Positions 51,696 through 61,412 are shown, numbered from the stretch's first letter. The stretch is 64,000 nt of DNA from Streptomyces griseoviridis (GCA_014649155.1 BMSM01000032.1:1-64000); one strand, 5' to 3'. The notes: a model not told the origin generated them from the letters alone. Numbers and translations: made by a program.

Positions 51696-52921
51696 ACGCC
51701 GTCCCCGCCCCGCCGCCCGTGACCGTCGTAGGGATCGGAGCGGACGGCTGGGGCGGCCTCCCCGACGCCTCCCGTGCCGTCCTCCGCGACGCCGAGGTCG
51801 TCCTCGGCGGGCCGCGTCAGCTCGATCTGCTGCCGCCCGGGTGCGCGGGGGAGCGCGTCGCCTGGCCCTCCCCGCTGCGTCCCGCCGTCCCCGGGCTGCT
51901 CGCCGCGCACAGCGGGCGCCGGATCGCCGTGCTGGCCAGCGGCGATCCGATGTTCTACGGCATCGGGCGGGCGCTCACCGAGGTGCTGGGCACCGGTGCC
52001 GTGCGCGTCCTGCCGCACCCCTCCTCCGTCTCCTACGCCGCCGCCCGGCTCGGCTGGCCGCTGGAGGACGTCGAGGTGGTCACCCTCGTCGGCCGGCCCG
52101 CGCCCCGGCTGGCCGCCGCCCTGCACCACGGCCGCCGGCTCCTCGTCCTCAGCGCCGACGCCGCCACCCCGGCCACCGTCGCGGAGCTGCTGCGCGACCG
52201 GGGGTTCGGACCGAGCCCGATGCGGGTGCTGGAACGGCTCGGCGCTCCCGAGGAGCACACCACCGACCCGGTCACCGCCGACGACTGGGCGCGACCGCCC
52301 GGCGACCCCCTCAACCTCGTCGCCGTCGAGTGCCGCCGCGCCCCGGACGCCCCGCACCTCGGTGCCGTACCGGGGCTGCCGGACGACGCCTACGAGCACG
52401 ACGGGCAGCTCACCAAGCGGCACGTCCGCGCCGCCACCCTCGGCGTGCTCGCCCCCGCCCCCGGTGAACTGCTGTGGGACATCGGCGGCGGCTCCGGGTC
52501 CGTCGCGATCGAGTGGATGCGCGTCCACCCGTCCTGCCGTGCCGTCACCGTCGAACGGGACCCGGAACGGGCCGCCCGCATCGCCCGCAACGCCGACCGG
52601 CTCGGCGTGCCGGGGCTCCGGGTCGTCACCGGTGACGCGACGGAGGTGATTGATCGACTGCCCGCGCCGGACGCCGTGTTCGTCGGGGGCGGGCTCACCG
52701 CGCCCGGTCTGCTCGACGTCTGCTGGGAGGCGCTCCCCGCCGGGGGCCGGCTGGTCGCCAACACCGTCACCCTGGAGTCGGAGGCCCTGCTCGCCGACGC
52801 CCGCCGCCGCCACGGCGGTGAGCTGGTCCGGCTCTCCGTCGCGCACGCCGTCCCGGTGGGCGGGTTCACCGGGTGGCGGCAGGCCATGCCCGTGACACAG
52901 TGGGCGGTACGGAAGGGCTGA
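51692..52921 (+). CDS. cobL: bifunctional precorrin-6Y C5,15-methyltransferase/decarboxylase (CbiET)
   Basis: A 409-residue fusion. The N-terminal CbiE-type tetrapyrrole methylase (residues 1-215; VTVVGIGADGWGGLPDASRA, VLASGDPMFYGIGRALTE) methylates C5. The C-terminal CbiT-type domain (residues 230-405; LTKRHVRAATLGVL, LLWDIGGGSGSVAIEWMRVH, DAVFVGGGLT) methylates C15 and decarboxylates the acetate side chain. The GTG start overlaps the ATPase stop, and cobK follows after 1 bp. The length is normal for the fused form. Confidence 0.95.
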   Translation: MNAVPAPPPVTVVGIGADGWGGLPDASRAVLRDAEVVLGGPRQLDLLPPGCAGERVAWPSPLRPAVPGLLAAHSGRRIAVLASGDPMFYGIGRALTEVLGTGAVRVLPHPSSVSYAAARLGWPLEDVEVVTLVGRPAPRLAAALHHGRRLLVLSADAATPATVAELLRDRGFGPSPMRVLERLGAPEEHTTDPVTADDWARPPGDPLNLVAVECRRAPDAPHLGAVPGLPDDAYEHDGQLTKRHVRAATLGVLAPAPGELLWDIGGGSGSVAIEWMRVHPSCRAVTVERDPERAARIARNADRLGVPGLRVVTGDATEVIDRLPAPDAVFVGGGLTAPGLLDVCWEALPAGGRLVANTVTLESEALLADARRRHGGELVRLSVAHAVPVGGFTGWRQAMPVTQWAVRKG

Positions 52922-52922
52922 C

Positions 52923-53663
52923 GTGCACGTACTCGTCCTCGGCGGGACCGCCGAGGCCCGCCGGCTCGCCGAGCTGCTCGCGGCGCGGCTCCCGGAGGCG
53001 CGCGTGACCACCTCCCTCGCCGGACGGGTCGCCGCGCCCCGGACGCCCCCCGGCGAGCTGCGCGTCGGCGGGTTCGGCGGCGCCGGGGGGCTGGCGGACT
53101 GGCTGCGGGCGCACGCCGTGGACGCGGTGGTCGACGCCACCCACCCCTTCGCCGGCACCATCACCGGCCACGCGGCCCGCGCCGCCGCCCTGACCGGCGT
53201 ACCGCTGCTCGTGCTGCGGCGACCCGGCTGGCGACCGGTGGCCGGGGACGACTGGCACGAGGCCGGGTCCCTGGCGGAAGCCGCCGCGCTGCTGCCCGGC
53301 CTCGGCGGGCGGGTCTTCCTCACCACCGGGCGGATGGATCTCGCCGCCTTCGCGGACGCCCCGGACGACCTGTGGTTCCTCGTGCGGTCCGTCGAGCCGC
53401 CCGAGCCCCCGTACCCGGCCCGGACGGAGACGCTGCTCGACCGGGGTCCGTTCACCCTCGACGGCGAACGGGACGTCCTGGCCCGGCACCGGATCGACGT
53501 GCTCGTCACCAAGGACAGCGGGGGAGCGGCCACCGCGCCGAAGCTGACCGCCGCCCGGGAGGCGGGGCTGCCGGTGGTCGTCGTACGGAGACCGCCGGTG
53601 CCGGACGGGGTGGCCGTGGTGGCCGATCCGGAGGCCGCCCTGCGGTGGCTCACCGGAGGGTGA
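52923..53663 (+). CDS. cobK: precorrin-6A reductase
   Basis: A 246-residue CobK/CbiJ-family enzyme. It reduces precorrin-6A with NADPH. Blocks are VLVLGGTAEARRLAELLAAR (nucleotide loop), VDATHPFAGTITGHAARAA, LTTGRMDL and VTKDSGGAATAPKLTAARE. The GTG start is 1 bp after the cobL stop, so the genes form one transcript. The length is normal. Confidence 0.95.
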   Translation: MHVLVLGGTAEARRLAELLAARLPEARVTTSLAGRVAAPRTPPGELRVGGFGGAGGLADWLRAHAVDAVVDATHPFAGTITGHAARAAALTGVPLLVLRRPGWRPVAGDDWHEAGSLAEAAALLPGLGGRVFLTTGRMDLAAFADAPDDLWFLVRSVEPPEPPYPARTETLLDRGPFTLDGERDVLARHRIDVLVTKDSGGAATAPKLTAAREAGLPVVVVRRPPVPDGVAVVADPEAALRWLTGG

Positions 53664-53666
53664 GCC

Positions 53667-54311
53667 TCACTCCCGTTCGCTCGCCAGCGCGTTGACCGCC
53701 GCCGCCGCCATCGCGCTGCCCCCGCGCCGACCGCGCACCACCAGGTACTCCAGGCCGTACGGGTTCGCCGCCAGGGCGTCCTTGGACTCCGCCGCGCCGA
53801 CGAAGCCGACCGGTACGCCGATGACGGCGGCGGGGCGGGCGGCGCCGTCCCGGACCATCTCCAGGAGCCGGAACAGCGCGGTCGGCGCGTTGCCGACCGC
53901 GACCACCGCGCCGTCCAGCCGGTCCCGCCACAGCTCCAGGGCGGCGGCGCTGCGGGTGGTGCCCAGCCGGTCGGCCAGCCCGGGGACGGCCGGGTCGGCG
54001 AGGGCGCACAGCACCTCGTTGCCGGCGGGCAGCCGGGAGCGCGTGATGCCGCTCGCGACCATCCGCACGTCGCACAGGACCGGCGCCCCGGCGCGCAGGG
54101 CCTCGCGGGCGCTCTCCGCGACGCCCGGGGAGTACGCGAGGTCCTCGACGAGGTCGACCATCCCGCAGGCGTGGATCATGCGGACCGCCACCCGGCCCAC
54201 CCCGTCGGGCAGCCCTGTGAGGTCGGCCTCCGCGCGGATGGTGGCGAAGGACCGGCGGTAGATCTCCGCGCCGTCCTTCTCATAGCCGTACACCTGGTCG
54301 TACTTGGTCAC
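53667..54311 (-). CDS. cobH: precorrin-8X methylmutase
   Basis: A 214-residue CobH/CbiC enzyme. It shifts a methyl group from C11 to C12 to give hydrogenobyrinate. The catalytic His is in RMIHACGMVDL. Further blocks are LCDVRMVASGI, VAVGNAPTALFRLLEM and VIGVPVGFVGAAESKDALAA. It is convergent with cobK, the two stops lying only 3 bp apart, and 14 bp from the meaB stop on the same strand. Confidence 0.95.
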   Translation of the reverse strand: MTKYDQVYGYEKDGAEIYRRSFATIRAEADLTGLPDGVGRVAVRMIHACGMVDLVEDLAYSPGVAESAREALRAGAPVLCDVRMVASGITRSRLPAGNEVLCALADPAVPGLADRLGTTRSAAALELWRDRLDGAVVAVGNAPTALFRLLEMVRDGAARPAAVIGVPVGFVGAAESKDALAANPYGLEYLVVRGRRGGSAMAAAAVNALASERE

Positions 54312-54324
54312 CGCGCGAGCATAT

Positions 54325-55311
54325 CTACCGGCCGGCGGCGTCCCCGAAGGCGTCCAGGATCTCTGCCGCCGCCCGCGTCGCCGTCACCTCGCCCGCCCTG
54401 ACCCGCCGCTCCAGGTCCGGGGCGAGCGCGCGGACCGCCGGGTCGGCGTGCAGGCGGCCCAGCAGTTCGTCGCGGACCATCGTCCAGGTCCAGTCGACCT
54501 GCTGGTCCCGGCGGCGCTCCGCCAGGCGGCCGGTGGAGTCCAGCAGGGTGCGGTGCTGTTCCAGGCGGTCCCAGACCGTGTCCAGGCCGGTCGCCTCGCG
54601 GGCGCTGCAGTGCAGGACCGGCGGGGTCCAGAAGGCGTCCTTGCCGTGCATCAGGCGCAGGGCACCCGCCAGTTCGCGGGCGGCGGCCTTCGCGTCGCGC
54701 TCGTGCGGGCCGTCGGCCTTGTTGACGGCGATGACGTCGGCCAGTTCCAGGACGCCCTTCTTGATGCCCTGCAACTGGTCGCCGGTGCGGGCCAGGGTCA
54801 GCAGGAGGAAGCTGTCGACCATGTTCGCGACGGCCGTCTCCGACTGGCCCACGCCGACCGTCTCCACCAGGATCACGTCGTAGCCGGCCGCCTCCATCAC
54901 CACGATGGACTCGCGTGTCGCCTTGGCCACCCCGCCGAGCGTGCCGGCGGTGGGGGAGGGGCGGACGAACGCCGCCGGGTCGACGGCGAGGCGCTCCATC
55001 CGCGTCTTGTCACCGAGGATGGAACCACCGGTCCGGCTGGAGGACGGGTCCACCGCGAGGACCGCCACCCGGTGACCCAGGCCCGTCAGCATCGTGCCGA
55101 AGGCGTCGATGAACGTCGACTTGCCGACGCCCGGCACCCCGCTGACCCCGATCCGACGGGCCCGGCCGCTGTGCGGGAGCAGCGCGGTCAGCACCTCCTG
55201 GGCGAGCGCCCGGTGCTGCGGGCGGGTCGATTCCACGAGGGTGATCGCACGCGCGATCACCGCCCGTTTGCCGTCCAGGACGCCCTTGACGTAACCGTCG
55301 GCGTCCAGCAT
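54325..55311 (-). CDS. meaB: methylmalonyl-CoA mutase-associated GTPase
   Basis: A 328-residue G3E P-loop GTPase. It has the P-loop IGVSGVPGVGKSTFIDAFGT, VAVLAVDPSSSRTGGSILGD, VIVETVG-like VILVETVGVGQSE and NKADGP. MeaB/ArgK protects methylmalonyl-CoA mutase and gates B12 loading. The ATG at 55311 overlaps the mutB stop (TGATG). A GTG one codon upstream (55314) is an alternative. Confidence 0.94.
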   Translation of the reverse strand: MLDADGYVKGVLDGKRAVIARAITLVESTRPQHRALAQEVLTALLPHSGRARRIGVSGVPGVGKSTFIDAFGTMLTGLGHRVAVLAVDPSSSRTGGSILGDKTRMERLAVDPAAFVRPSPTAGTLGGVAKATRESIVVMEAAGYDVILVETVGVGQSETAVANMVDSFLLLTLARTGDQLQGIKKGVLELADVIAVNKADGPHERDAKAAARELAGALRLMHGKDAFWTPPVLHCSAREATGLDTVWDRLEQHRTLLDSTGRLAERRRDQQVDWTWTMVRDELLGRLHADPAVRALAPDLERRVRAGEVTATRAAAEILDAFGDAAGR

Positions 55312-57488
55312 CACAGCTCGCCGTGGCCGAGGTCGGCCGCCAGCTTCGCCACCAGGTCGTACGCGGCGTCCGGGATGACCGTGCCGGGTGGGAAGACGGC
55401 CGCCGCGCCCATCTCCCTCAGCACGGGCACGTCCTGCGGCGGGATCACCCCGCCGACCACGATCATGATGTCCTCCCGGCCCTCCTCGGCGAGCCGCTCG
55501 CGCAGCGCCGGTACGAGGGTGAGGTGCCCGGCGGCCAGCGACGACACCCCGACGATGTGCACGTCCGCCTCGACCGCCTGCCGGGCCACCTCGGCCGGGG
55601 TCTGGAACAGCGGGCCGACGTCCACGTCGAAGCCGAGGTCGGCGAAGGCGGAGGCGATGACCTTCTGCCCCCGGTCGTGGCCGTCCTGGCCCATCTTGGC
55701 GACCAGTATCCGCGGCCGGCGGCCCTCGGCCTCGGCGAACGCGTCCACCAGGGTCCGGGTGCGGTCCACGTTCGGCGCCTCCCCTGCCTCGTTGCGGTAC
55801 ACCCCGGAGATCGTACGGATCTGGCCCGCGTGCCGTCCGTAGACCTTCTCCAGCGCGTCGGAGATCTCCCCGACCGTCGCCTTCGCGCGGGCCGCGTCCA
55901 CCGCCAGCTCCAGCAGGTTGCCGTCGCCCCCGGCGGCCCGGGTCAGCGCGTCCAGCGCGGCCCGGCAGGCACCCTCGTCGCGCTCCGCGCGCAGCCGCCG
56001 CAGCTTCTCGATCTGCTGGGCGCGCACGGAGGAGTTGTCGACCTTGAGCACGTCGATCTGCTCGTCGGTGTCGACCCGGTACTTGTTGACGCCGATCACC
56101 GGCTGGCGCCCCGAGTCGATCCGGGCCTGGGTGCGGGCGGCGGCCTCCTCGATGCGCAGCTTGGGGATGCCCGCGTCGATGGCGCGCGCCATGCCGCCCG
56201 CCGCCTCGACCTCCTGGATGTGCTGCCACGCCTTGCGGGCCAGGTCGTACGTGAGTCTCTCCACGTAGGCGCTGCCGCCCCACGGGTCGATGACCCGGGT
56301 GGTGCCCGACTCCTGCTGGATGAGGAGCTGGGTGTTGCGGGCGATGCGCGCGGAGAAGTCGGTGGGCAGCGCGAGCGCCTCGTCGAGGGCGTTGGTGTGC
56401 AGCGACTGGGTGTGGCCCTGCGTGGCGGCCATCGCCTCCACGCACGTCCGCGTGACGTTGTTGAACACGTCCTGCGCGGTCAGCGACCAGCCCGACGTCT
56501 GCGAATGGGTGCGCAGCGACAGCGACTTGGGGTTCTGCGGGTCGAACTGCCTCACCAGCTTCGCCCAGAGCAGCCGGGCCGCGCGGAGCTTGGCGATCTC
56601 CATGAAGAAGTTCATGCCGATCGCCCAGAAGAACGACAGGCGCGGCGCGAACGCGTCCACGTCCAGGCCCGCCTCCCGGCCCGCCCGGATGTACTCGACC
56701 CCGTCCGCGAGGGTGTACGCCAGCTCCAGGTCGGCCGTCGCGCCCGCCTCCTGGATGTGGTAGCCGGAGATGGAGATCGAGTTGTAGCGGGGCATCCGCC
56801 GCGAGGTGTACGCGAAGATGTCGGAGATGATCCGCATCGACGGCTTCGGCGGATAGATGTACGTGTTGCGGACCATGAACTCCTTGAGGATGTCGTTCTG
56901 GATGGTCCCGGCGAGCTTCTCCGGCGGCACGCCCTGCTCCTCCGCCGCCACGATGTACAGCGCCAGCACCGGCAGCACCGCGCCGTTCATCGTCATCGAC
57001 ACCGTCATCCGGTCCAGCGGGATGCCGTCGAAGAGCTGCCGCATGTCGAGGATCGAGTCGATCGCCACGCCCGCCATGCCGACGTCCCCGGTGACGCGGG
57101 GGTGGTCGCTGTCGTAACCCCGGTGGGTGGGCAGGTCGAAGGCGACGGAGAGGCCCTTCTGCCCGGCGGCCAGGTTGCGGCGGTAGAAGGCGTTGGACTC
57201 CTCCGCCGTGGAGAACCCCGCGTACTGCCGGATCGTCCAGGGCTGGTTGACGTACATCGTCGGGTACGGGCCGCGCAGGTACGGGGCGATGCCCGGGTAG
57301 GTGCCGAGGAAGTCCAGGCCCTCCACGTCCTGCCCGGTGTACAGCGGCTTGACGGTGATGCCCTCCGGGGTCTCCCAGCGCAGGTCGGACCCGTCGGCGG
57401 CGTTCTTCACCGCCGCCCGCCACTCGTCGGGCCCGGCGTCGGCGGACGGGGTGCCCAGCGCGATCGCCGAGAAGTCGGGGACGGACAT
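55311..57488 (-). CDS. mutB: methylmalonyl-CoA mutase large (alpha) subunit
   Basis: A 725-residue B12-dependent mutase. It interconverts methylmalonyl-CoA and succinyl-CoA. The N-terminal TIM barrel has TVSMTMNGAVLPVLALYIVA, QNDILKEFMVRNTYIYPPKP and HTNALDEALALPTD. The C-terminal cobalamin-binding domain carries the base-off motif GQDGHDRGQKVIASAFADLG near residue 610 and VGGVIPPQD. The length is typical. The start overlaps the mutA stop (TGATG). Confidence 0.96.
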   Translation of the reverse strand: MSVPDFSAIALGTPSADAGPDEWRAAVKNAADGSDLRWETPEGITVKPLYTGQDVEGLDFLGTYPGIAPYLRGPYPTMYVNQPWTIRQYAGFSTAEESNAFYRRNLAAGQKGLSVAFDLPTHRGYDSDHPRVTGDVGMAGVAIDSILDMRQLFDGIPLDRMTVSMTMNGAVLPVLALYIVAAEEQGVPPEKLAGTIQNDILKEFMVRNTYIYPPKPSMRIISDIFAYTSRRMPRYNSISISGYHIQEAGATADLELAYTLADGVEYIRAGREAGLDVDAFAPRLSFFWAIGMNFFMEIAKLRAARLLWAKLVRQFDPQNPKSLSLRTHSQTSGWSLTAQDVFNNVTRTCVEAMAATQGHTQSLHTNALDEALALPTDFSARIARNTQLLIQQESGTTRVIDPWGGSAYVERLTYDLARKAWQHIQEVEAAGGMARAIDAGIPKLRIEEAAARTQARIDSGRQPVIGVNKYRVDTDEQIDVLKVDNSSVRAQQIEKLRRLRAERDEGACRAALDALTRAAGGDGNLLELAVDAARAKATVGEISDALEKVYGRHAGQIRTISGVYRNEAGEAPNVDRTRTLVDAFAEAEGRRPRILVAKMGQDGHDRGQKVIASAFADLGFDVDVGPLFQTPAEVARQAVEADVHIVGVSSLAAGHLTLVPALRERLAEEGREDIMIVVGGVIPPQDVPVLREMGAAAVFPPGTVIPDAAYDLVAKLAADLGHGEL

Positions 57489-59299
57489 CAGGACACTCCC
57501 ATGCGGTCGAGGGTGGCGGAGAGCACGGCGACGGCGTCACAGCCCGCGAACACGTAGGTGTCCACGCCCGCGTACGGGCCCGGACGGCCCGCGAGGAACA
57601 CGTGACCGGCGCCCCGCTCCCGCAACGCGGCGGCGGCGGACTCGGCCTGCTCCCCGTACACCGCGTCGCTGGAGCACAGGCACGCCTCCCTCGCTCCGCT
57701 CTCCTCGAAGGGGCCCTCGGTGACGGTCTCGATGCCGCCGGCCTGGAAGAGGTTGGCGGCGAAGGAGAGCCGGGCGGTGTGCGCGGCGGCCGGACCGAGG
57801 GCCGCGAGGTGGATCCGGGGCCGGGCGCCGGTCGCGGCGAGGTGGGCGTCGCTGCGGGCCCGCAGCGCCTCGAACGCCTCGTCCCGCCGCACCCGGGGCA
57901 GCCCGCCCGACGGCGGCCGGGGAGCGGGATCGCGGACCACCGGCTGCTCGGCGAGGTGCGGGAACTCGCTGACGCCGGTCACCGGCTCCCGCCGGGTGGC
58001 GAGCTTCTTCGACCGCTCGGCCCAGGTCGCGGCCAGCCGGTCGCCGACCAGACCGGACCGCAGGGCCGCCGCCTGGCCGCCGGACCGCTCGATCTCCTGG
58101 AAGAACTCCCAGGCGGCGTGCGCCAGTTCGTCCGTCAGCCGCTCCACGTACCAGGAGCCGCCCGCCGGGTCGATCACCCGGGCCAGGTGCGACTCCTCGA
58201 TGAGGATGGTGGAGGTGTTGCGGGCGATCCGGCGCGCGAACGCGTCCGGCAGGCCCAGCGCGTGGTCGAAGGGGAGCACCGTCACGGCGTCCGCGCCGCC
58301 GACCCCGGCGGCCAGCGCGGCGACGGTGGTGCGCAGCATGTTCACCCACGGGTCGCGGCGGGCCATCATCACCGGCGAGGTCACCACGTGCTGGAGCTGC
58401 GCGCCCGCCCCGGGCGCCCCGCAGACCTCGGCCACCCGCGCCCACAGCCGCCGCGCCGCCCGCAGCTTGGCGATGGTCAGGAACTGGTCGGCGGTGGCCG
58501 CGTACCGGAACTCCAGCTGTCCGAGGGCCTGTCCGGCGCTCAGCCCGGCCGCCGTCAGCTCCCGCAGGTAGGCCACCCCGGTCGCCAGCGCGCAGCCCAG
58601 CTCCTGCGCCGCCGAGCCGCCGGCCTCGTGGTACGGCAGCGCGTCCACGGTCATCGCGCGCAGCCCCGGATACGCGTCCGCGCACCGCAGGACCTCCTGG
58701 GCGACGGCGGCGAAGGCGTACGGCTCACCCGTGCGGGCCCCGTGGCCCAGCGGGTCGGCGCCCAGGGTGCCGCGCACCGCGCCGGCGGCGACGCCGCGCT
58801 CCTCGTACAGGGCGAACAGGGCGCGCGCGGCCGGCCCGGTCTCCGCGCCGGCGTCCAGGGCGACCGGTGCCAGGTCCAGGAGGACGCCGTCGAGGGCGTG
58901 GCCGAGCGAGGCGACGGGGAAGCCGCCGCCGGCGCCGACGGCCAGCCACAGGGAGCCGACGCCGTTCTCCAGGTCGGCGAGGACCGCGGCCGGGTCCGCG
59001 ACCGTGTGCCGCTGGCGCACGTCCCAGCCGCCCGGGGTGTGCCCCGCGGCCCGGCCGCCGCGCACGAACGGCGCGAAGCCCGGCAGCCCGGGGTCGGGCG
59101 CGGCGTCGCGCGCGGTGTACAGGGGCCGGACGCGCAGCCCGTCTTCCAGCGCGGTGGACAGGGTCTGCTCCGCCTCGGCGTCCGAGACCTCCTTGCCGGA
59201 CTTGCGCAGGACACCCGCCACGAGGTGCTGCCACTGCTCATGTGTCGCGTCAGGGAACTCGGCCGCCAGCGGAAGCCTGTCGTCAGGCAGGACCGTCAT
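57488..59299 (-). CDS. mutA: methylmalonyl-CoA mutase small (beta) subunit
   Basis: A 603-residue partner of MutB with the same barrel layout (VRPLYTARDAAPD, AVAQEVLRCADAYPGLRAMT, YHEAGGSAAQELGCALATGV, MVARRDPWVNMLRTT-type block). Its C-terminal domain lacks the DxHxxG cobalamin motif, as expected for the non-catalytic subunit. It is the first gene of the mutA-mutB-meaB operon. The start ATG at 59299 faces a 185-bp gap to the cbiO stop. Confidence 0.95.
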   Translation of the reverse strand: MTVLPDDRLPLAAEFPDATHEQWQHLVAGVLRKSGKEVSDAEAEQTLSTALEDGLRVRPLYTARDAAPDPGLPGFAPFVRGGRAAGHTPGGWDVRQRHTVADPAAVLADLENGVGSLWLAVGAGGGFPVASLGHALDGVLLDLAPVALDAGAETGPAARALFALYEERGVAAGAVRGTLGADPLGHGARTGEPYAFAAVAQEVLRCADAYPGLRAMTVDALPYHEAGGSAAQELGCALATGVAYLRELTAAGLSAGQALGQLEFRYAATADQFLTIAKLRAARRLWARVAEVCGAPGAGAQLQHVVTSPVMMARRDPWVNMLRTTVAALAAGVGGADAVTVLPFDHALGLPDAFARRIARNTSTILIEESHLARVIDPAGGSWYVERLTDELAHAAWEFFQEIERSGGQAAALRSGLVGDRLAATWAERSKKLATRREPVTGVSEFPHLAEQPVVRDPAPRPPSGGLPRVRRDEAFEALRARSDAHLAATGARPRIHLAALGPAAAHTARLSFAANLFQAGGIETVTEGPFEESGAREACLCSSDAVYGEQAESAAAALRERGAGHVFLAGRPGPYAGVDTYVFAGCDAVAVLSATLDRMGVS

Positions 59300-59484
59300 G
59301 CTCGGATGCTAGGGCAGGAGGGCGGACGGGCAGCAGAGGGCGCACTTGTGACCTTGTTCTCTCCGGTGCTGTGACGTGCGACGCTCGCCCGTCCGGCCGA
59401 GCGGAATGTGACACGCGTCACCAGCTCGGCGACAGGGGTGCGTGGGACGCGTGGGACGCCCCGGGGACAGCGGCCCCCGGGTTC

Positions 59485-60330
59485 CTACGCCGTCCCCGGC
59501 GGCCCGACCACCGCCGCCAGCTCCTCCGCCGTGCGCGGACCCGGTGCCGTCTCCGCCAGCAGCCCCTGCGCGCGCAGTAGCCCGGCCACCGCGACGCCCC
59601 ACGGCAGCCGCAGTCCCGCCCGCCGCAGCAGATCGGGGCGGGCCAGCGTCACGGCGGCCGGGCCGGTGTGCGCGCCCTCCGGGGTGAGCAGCGCGGCGTC
59701 GTCCGCCCAGCGCAGGGCCAGGTCCACGTCATGGGTGGCCAGCACCACCGTCGTACCGGCGGCCCGGAGGCCGTCCAGCGTGGCCAGCAGCCGTTCCTGG
59801 CCGTCCGGGTCGAGCCCGGCGGTCGGCTCGTCCAGGATCAGCACCCTCGGCCGCATCGCGACCGCCCCCGCGATCGCGGCCCGTTTGCGCTGCCCGTACG
59901 AGAGCAGATGGGTGGGCCGGTCGGCCAGCGACGCGATGTCCAGCGCGGCCAGCGCCTCGCCGACCCGCGCCCGCACCTCCGGGTCGGGCAGGCCGAGGTT
60001 GAGCGGCCCGAACGACACGTCCTGCGCGACGGACGCCGCGAAGAGCTGGTCGTCCGGGTCCTGCACGACCAGTTGCACGGTGGTCCGCAGCCGGGTCAGC
60101 CCCGCCCGCCCGTACGTCACCGGCTCCCCGTCGACCGTCAGCCGCCCGGCGTCCGGCCGCAGTCCGCCGCTGAGCAGCCGCAGCAGCGTCGTCTTGCCGC
60201 TGCCGTTGCGGCCCAGCAGCGCCAGCGCCCGCCCGGCGCGCACCTCGAAGTCCAGGCCGTCCAGGACGACGGGACCGTCCTCGTAGGCGAAGGACGCGCC
60301 CCGCAGGGCGAGCGGTACCGGTTCGCTCAT
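59485..60330 (-). CDS. cbiO: cobalt ECF-type transporter ATP-binding protein
   Basis: A 281-residue ATPase with Walker A LGRNGSGKTTLLRLLSGG, Q-loop VVQDPDDQLFAASVAQDVSF, signature LSYGQRKRAAIAGA (YGQRKR form typical of CbiO/EcfA), Walker B VLILDEPTAGLD and switch His in ATHDVD. The ATG overlaps the cbiQ stop (ATGA). It is the last gene of the cbiMNQO operon and energises cobalt uptake. Confidence 0.94.
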   Translation of the reverse strand: MSEPVPLALRGASFAYEDGPVVLDGLDFEVRAGRALALLGRNGSGKTTLLRLLSGGLRPDAGRLTVDGEPVTYGRAGLTRLRTTVQLVVQDPDDQLFAASVAQDVSFGPLNLGLPDPEVRARVGEALAALDIASLADRPTHLLSYGQRKRAAIAGAVAMRPRVLILDEPTAGLDPDGQERLLATLDGLRAAGTTVVLATHDVDLALRWADDAALLTPEGAHTGPAAVTLARPDLLRRAGLRLPWGVAVAGLLRAQGLLAETAPGPRTAEELAAVVGPPGTA

Positions 60331-61076
60331 GTCAGCGGCCCCCGCAGCGCGAAGGCCAGGGCGGCCAGCAGGCCGAGGAGCGCGACGCTGCCCGCCGTGA
60401 ACCGCGCGGACACGGCCGCCTGCGGCACCAGCACCCGCAGGGTGCCGTCGTAACCGCGTCCGGCGAGGCCGGTCTGCAGCCGCGCCGCCCGGTCGAAGGC
60501 CCGCACGAACGCGGTCGCGCCCAGCCCGCCCAGCGAACGCCACGCCGCCGCCCGTGTGGTGTGGCCGAGCCGCGCCGCCTGCGCGGCCCGCACCCGGCGC
60601 ACGGAGTCCAGCAGCAGGAAACTCATCCGGTACGTCACCAGCGCGACGTCCACGACCGGCGCCGGCACCCCGGCCCGCACCAGCCGGGGCAGCAGATCGG
60701 ACAGGGGGGTGGTGAACGCGAACAGCAGCACCCCGAGGGAGGCCGCCGAGGTCCGCAGCAGCAGCTCGCCGGCGTGCGCCGGTCCGCCGGGCGCCCACCC
60801 CGCGAACCCGTCCCCGCCACCGACCCGCACCAGCAGCGGCAGCGCGCCCGTCACGGAGAACCCCAGCGGCACCCGGTACGCCCGCCACAGCCGCCGCGCC
60901 GGCACCCGCGCCGGGCCGAGCAGCACCACGAGCGCCGTCACCAGCACCAGGGCGGCGCCCGGCCAGGCGGGCAGGCCGACGGCGAGCACGGTCAGGCCCA
61001 GCCCGAGCACGGCCTTGTCCACGGGATGCCGGCGGCGCCACGCGCTGGCGTGCGCCGCCGCGTCGATCGGCAGCAC
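60327..61076 (-). CDS. cbiQ: cobalt ECF transporter transmembrane protein
   Basis: A 249-residue membrane protein with about five hydrophobic segments (LGLGLTVLAVGLPAWPGAAL, LVTALVVLL, SVALLGLLAALAFALRG). It has the two short Ala-Arg-Gly motifs that bind the ATPase (AAWRSLGGLGATAFVRAFDR, ARLQTGLAGRGYDG). The GTG start follows directly after the cbiN stop. It is the T component of the importer. Confidence 0.93.
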   Translation of the reverse strand: MLPIDAAAHASAWRRRHPVDKAVLGLGLTVLAVGLPAWPGAALVLVTALVVLLGPARVPARRLWRAYRVPLGFSVTGALPLLVRVGGGDGFAGWAPGGPAHAGELLLRTSAASLGVLLFAFTTPLSDLLPRLVRAGVPAPVVDVALVTYRMSFLLLDSVRRVRAAQAARLGHTTRAAAWRSLGGLGATAFVRAFDRAARLQTGLAGRGYDGTLRVLVPQAAVSARFTAGSVALLGLLAALAFALRGPLT

Positions 61077-61412
61077 TCAGTCCCCTTCGCCCGCGGTCCG
61101 CGCCGCCCCGGCCCGTTCCAGCCCTTGCCGCCGGCCCCGCCGCAGCCCGAAGTAGTAGGCCAGCACCCCCGCGCCGAGCGCCGCCTGCACGGCGAACAGC
61201 GCCGACTCGATCTCGCCGGACGGCGGTTCGTACAGCGGCGAGAACCACGGCTCGTAGTCCGGGTCGATCTCCGTGATCGCCGTCTCCGCCTCGGCGTCGG
61301 CCCCGGCGAACGGCTCCTCCTTGTGGTCGCCGAGCCCGAACACCAGCGGGGCCACCGCGAGGACGGCCACTGCCAGCAGCAACAGCACATTGATCCGTGT
61401 GTTCCGCTTCAC
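61077..61412 (-). CDS. cbiN: cobalt transport protein CbiN
   Basis: A 111-residue protein with two transmembrane helices (INVLLLLAVAVLAVAPLVFG, SALFAVQAALGAGVLAYYFG) flanking the extracytoplasmic loop ITEIDPDYEPWFSPLYEPPS, the family signature. CbiN aids cobalt loading of CbiM. The ATG overlaps the cbiM stop (ATGA). Confidence 0.94.
   Translation of the reverse strand: MKRNTRINVLLLLAVAVLAVAPLVFGLGDHKEEPFAGADAEAETAITEIDPDYEPWFSPLYEPPSGEIESALFAVQAALGAGVLAYYFGLRRGRRQGLERAGAARTAGEGD

Noticed and set aside
55323..57557. 744-codon open frame antisense to mutB
   Set aside because: Composition is Arg/Gly/Val/Asp shadow-like and the sense frame is an unmistakable mutase.
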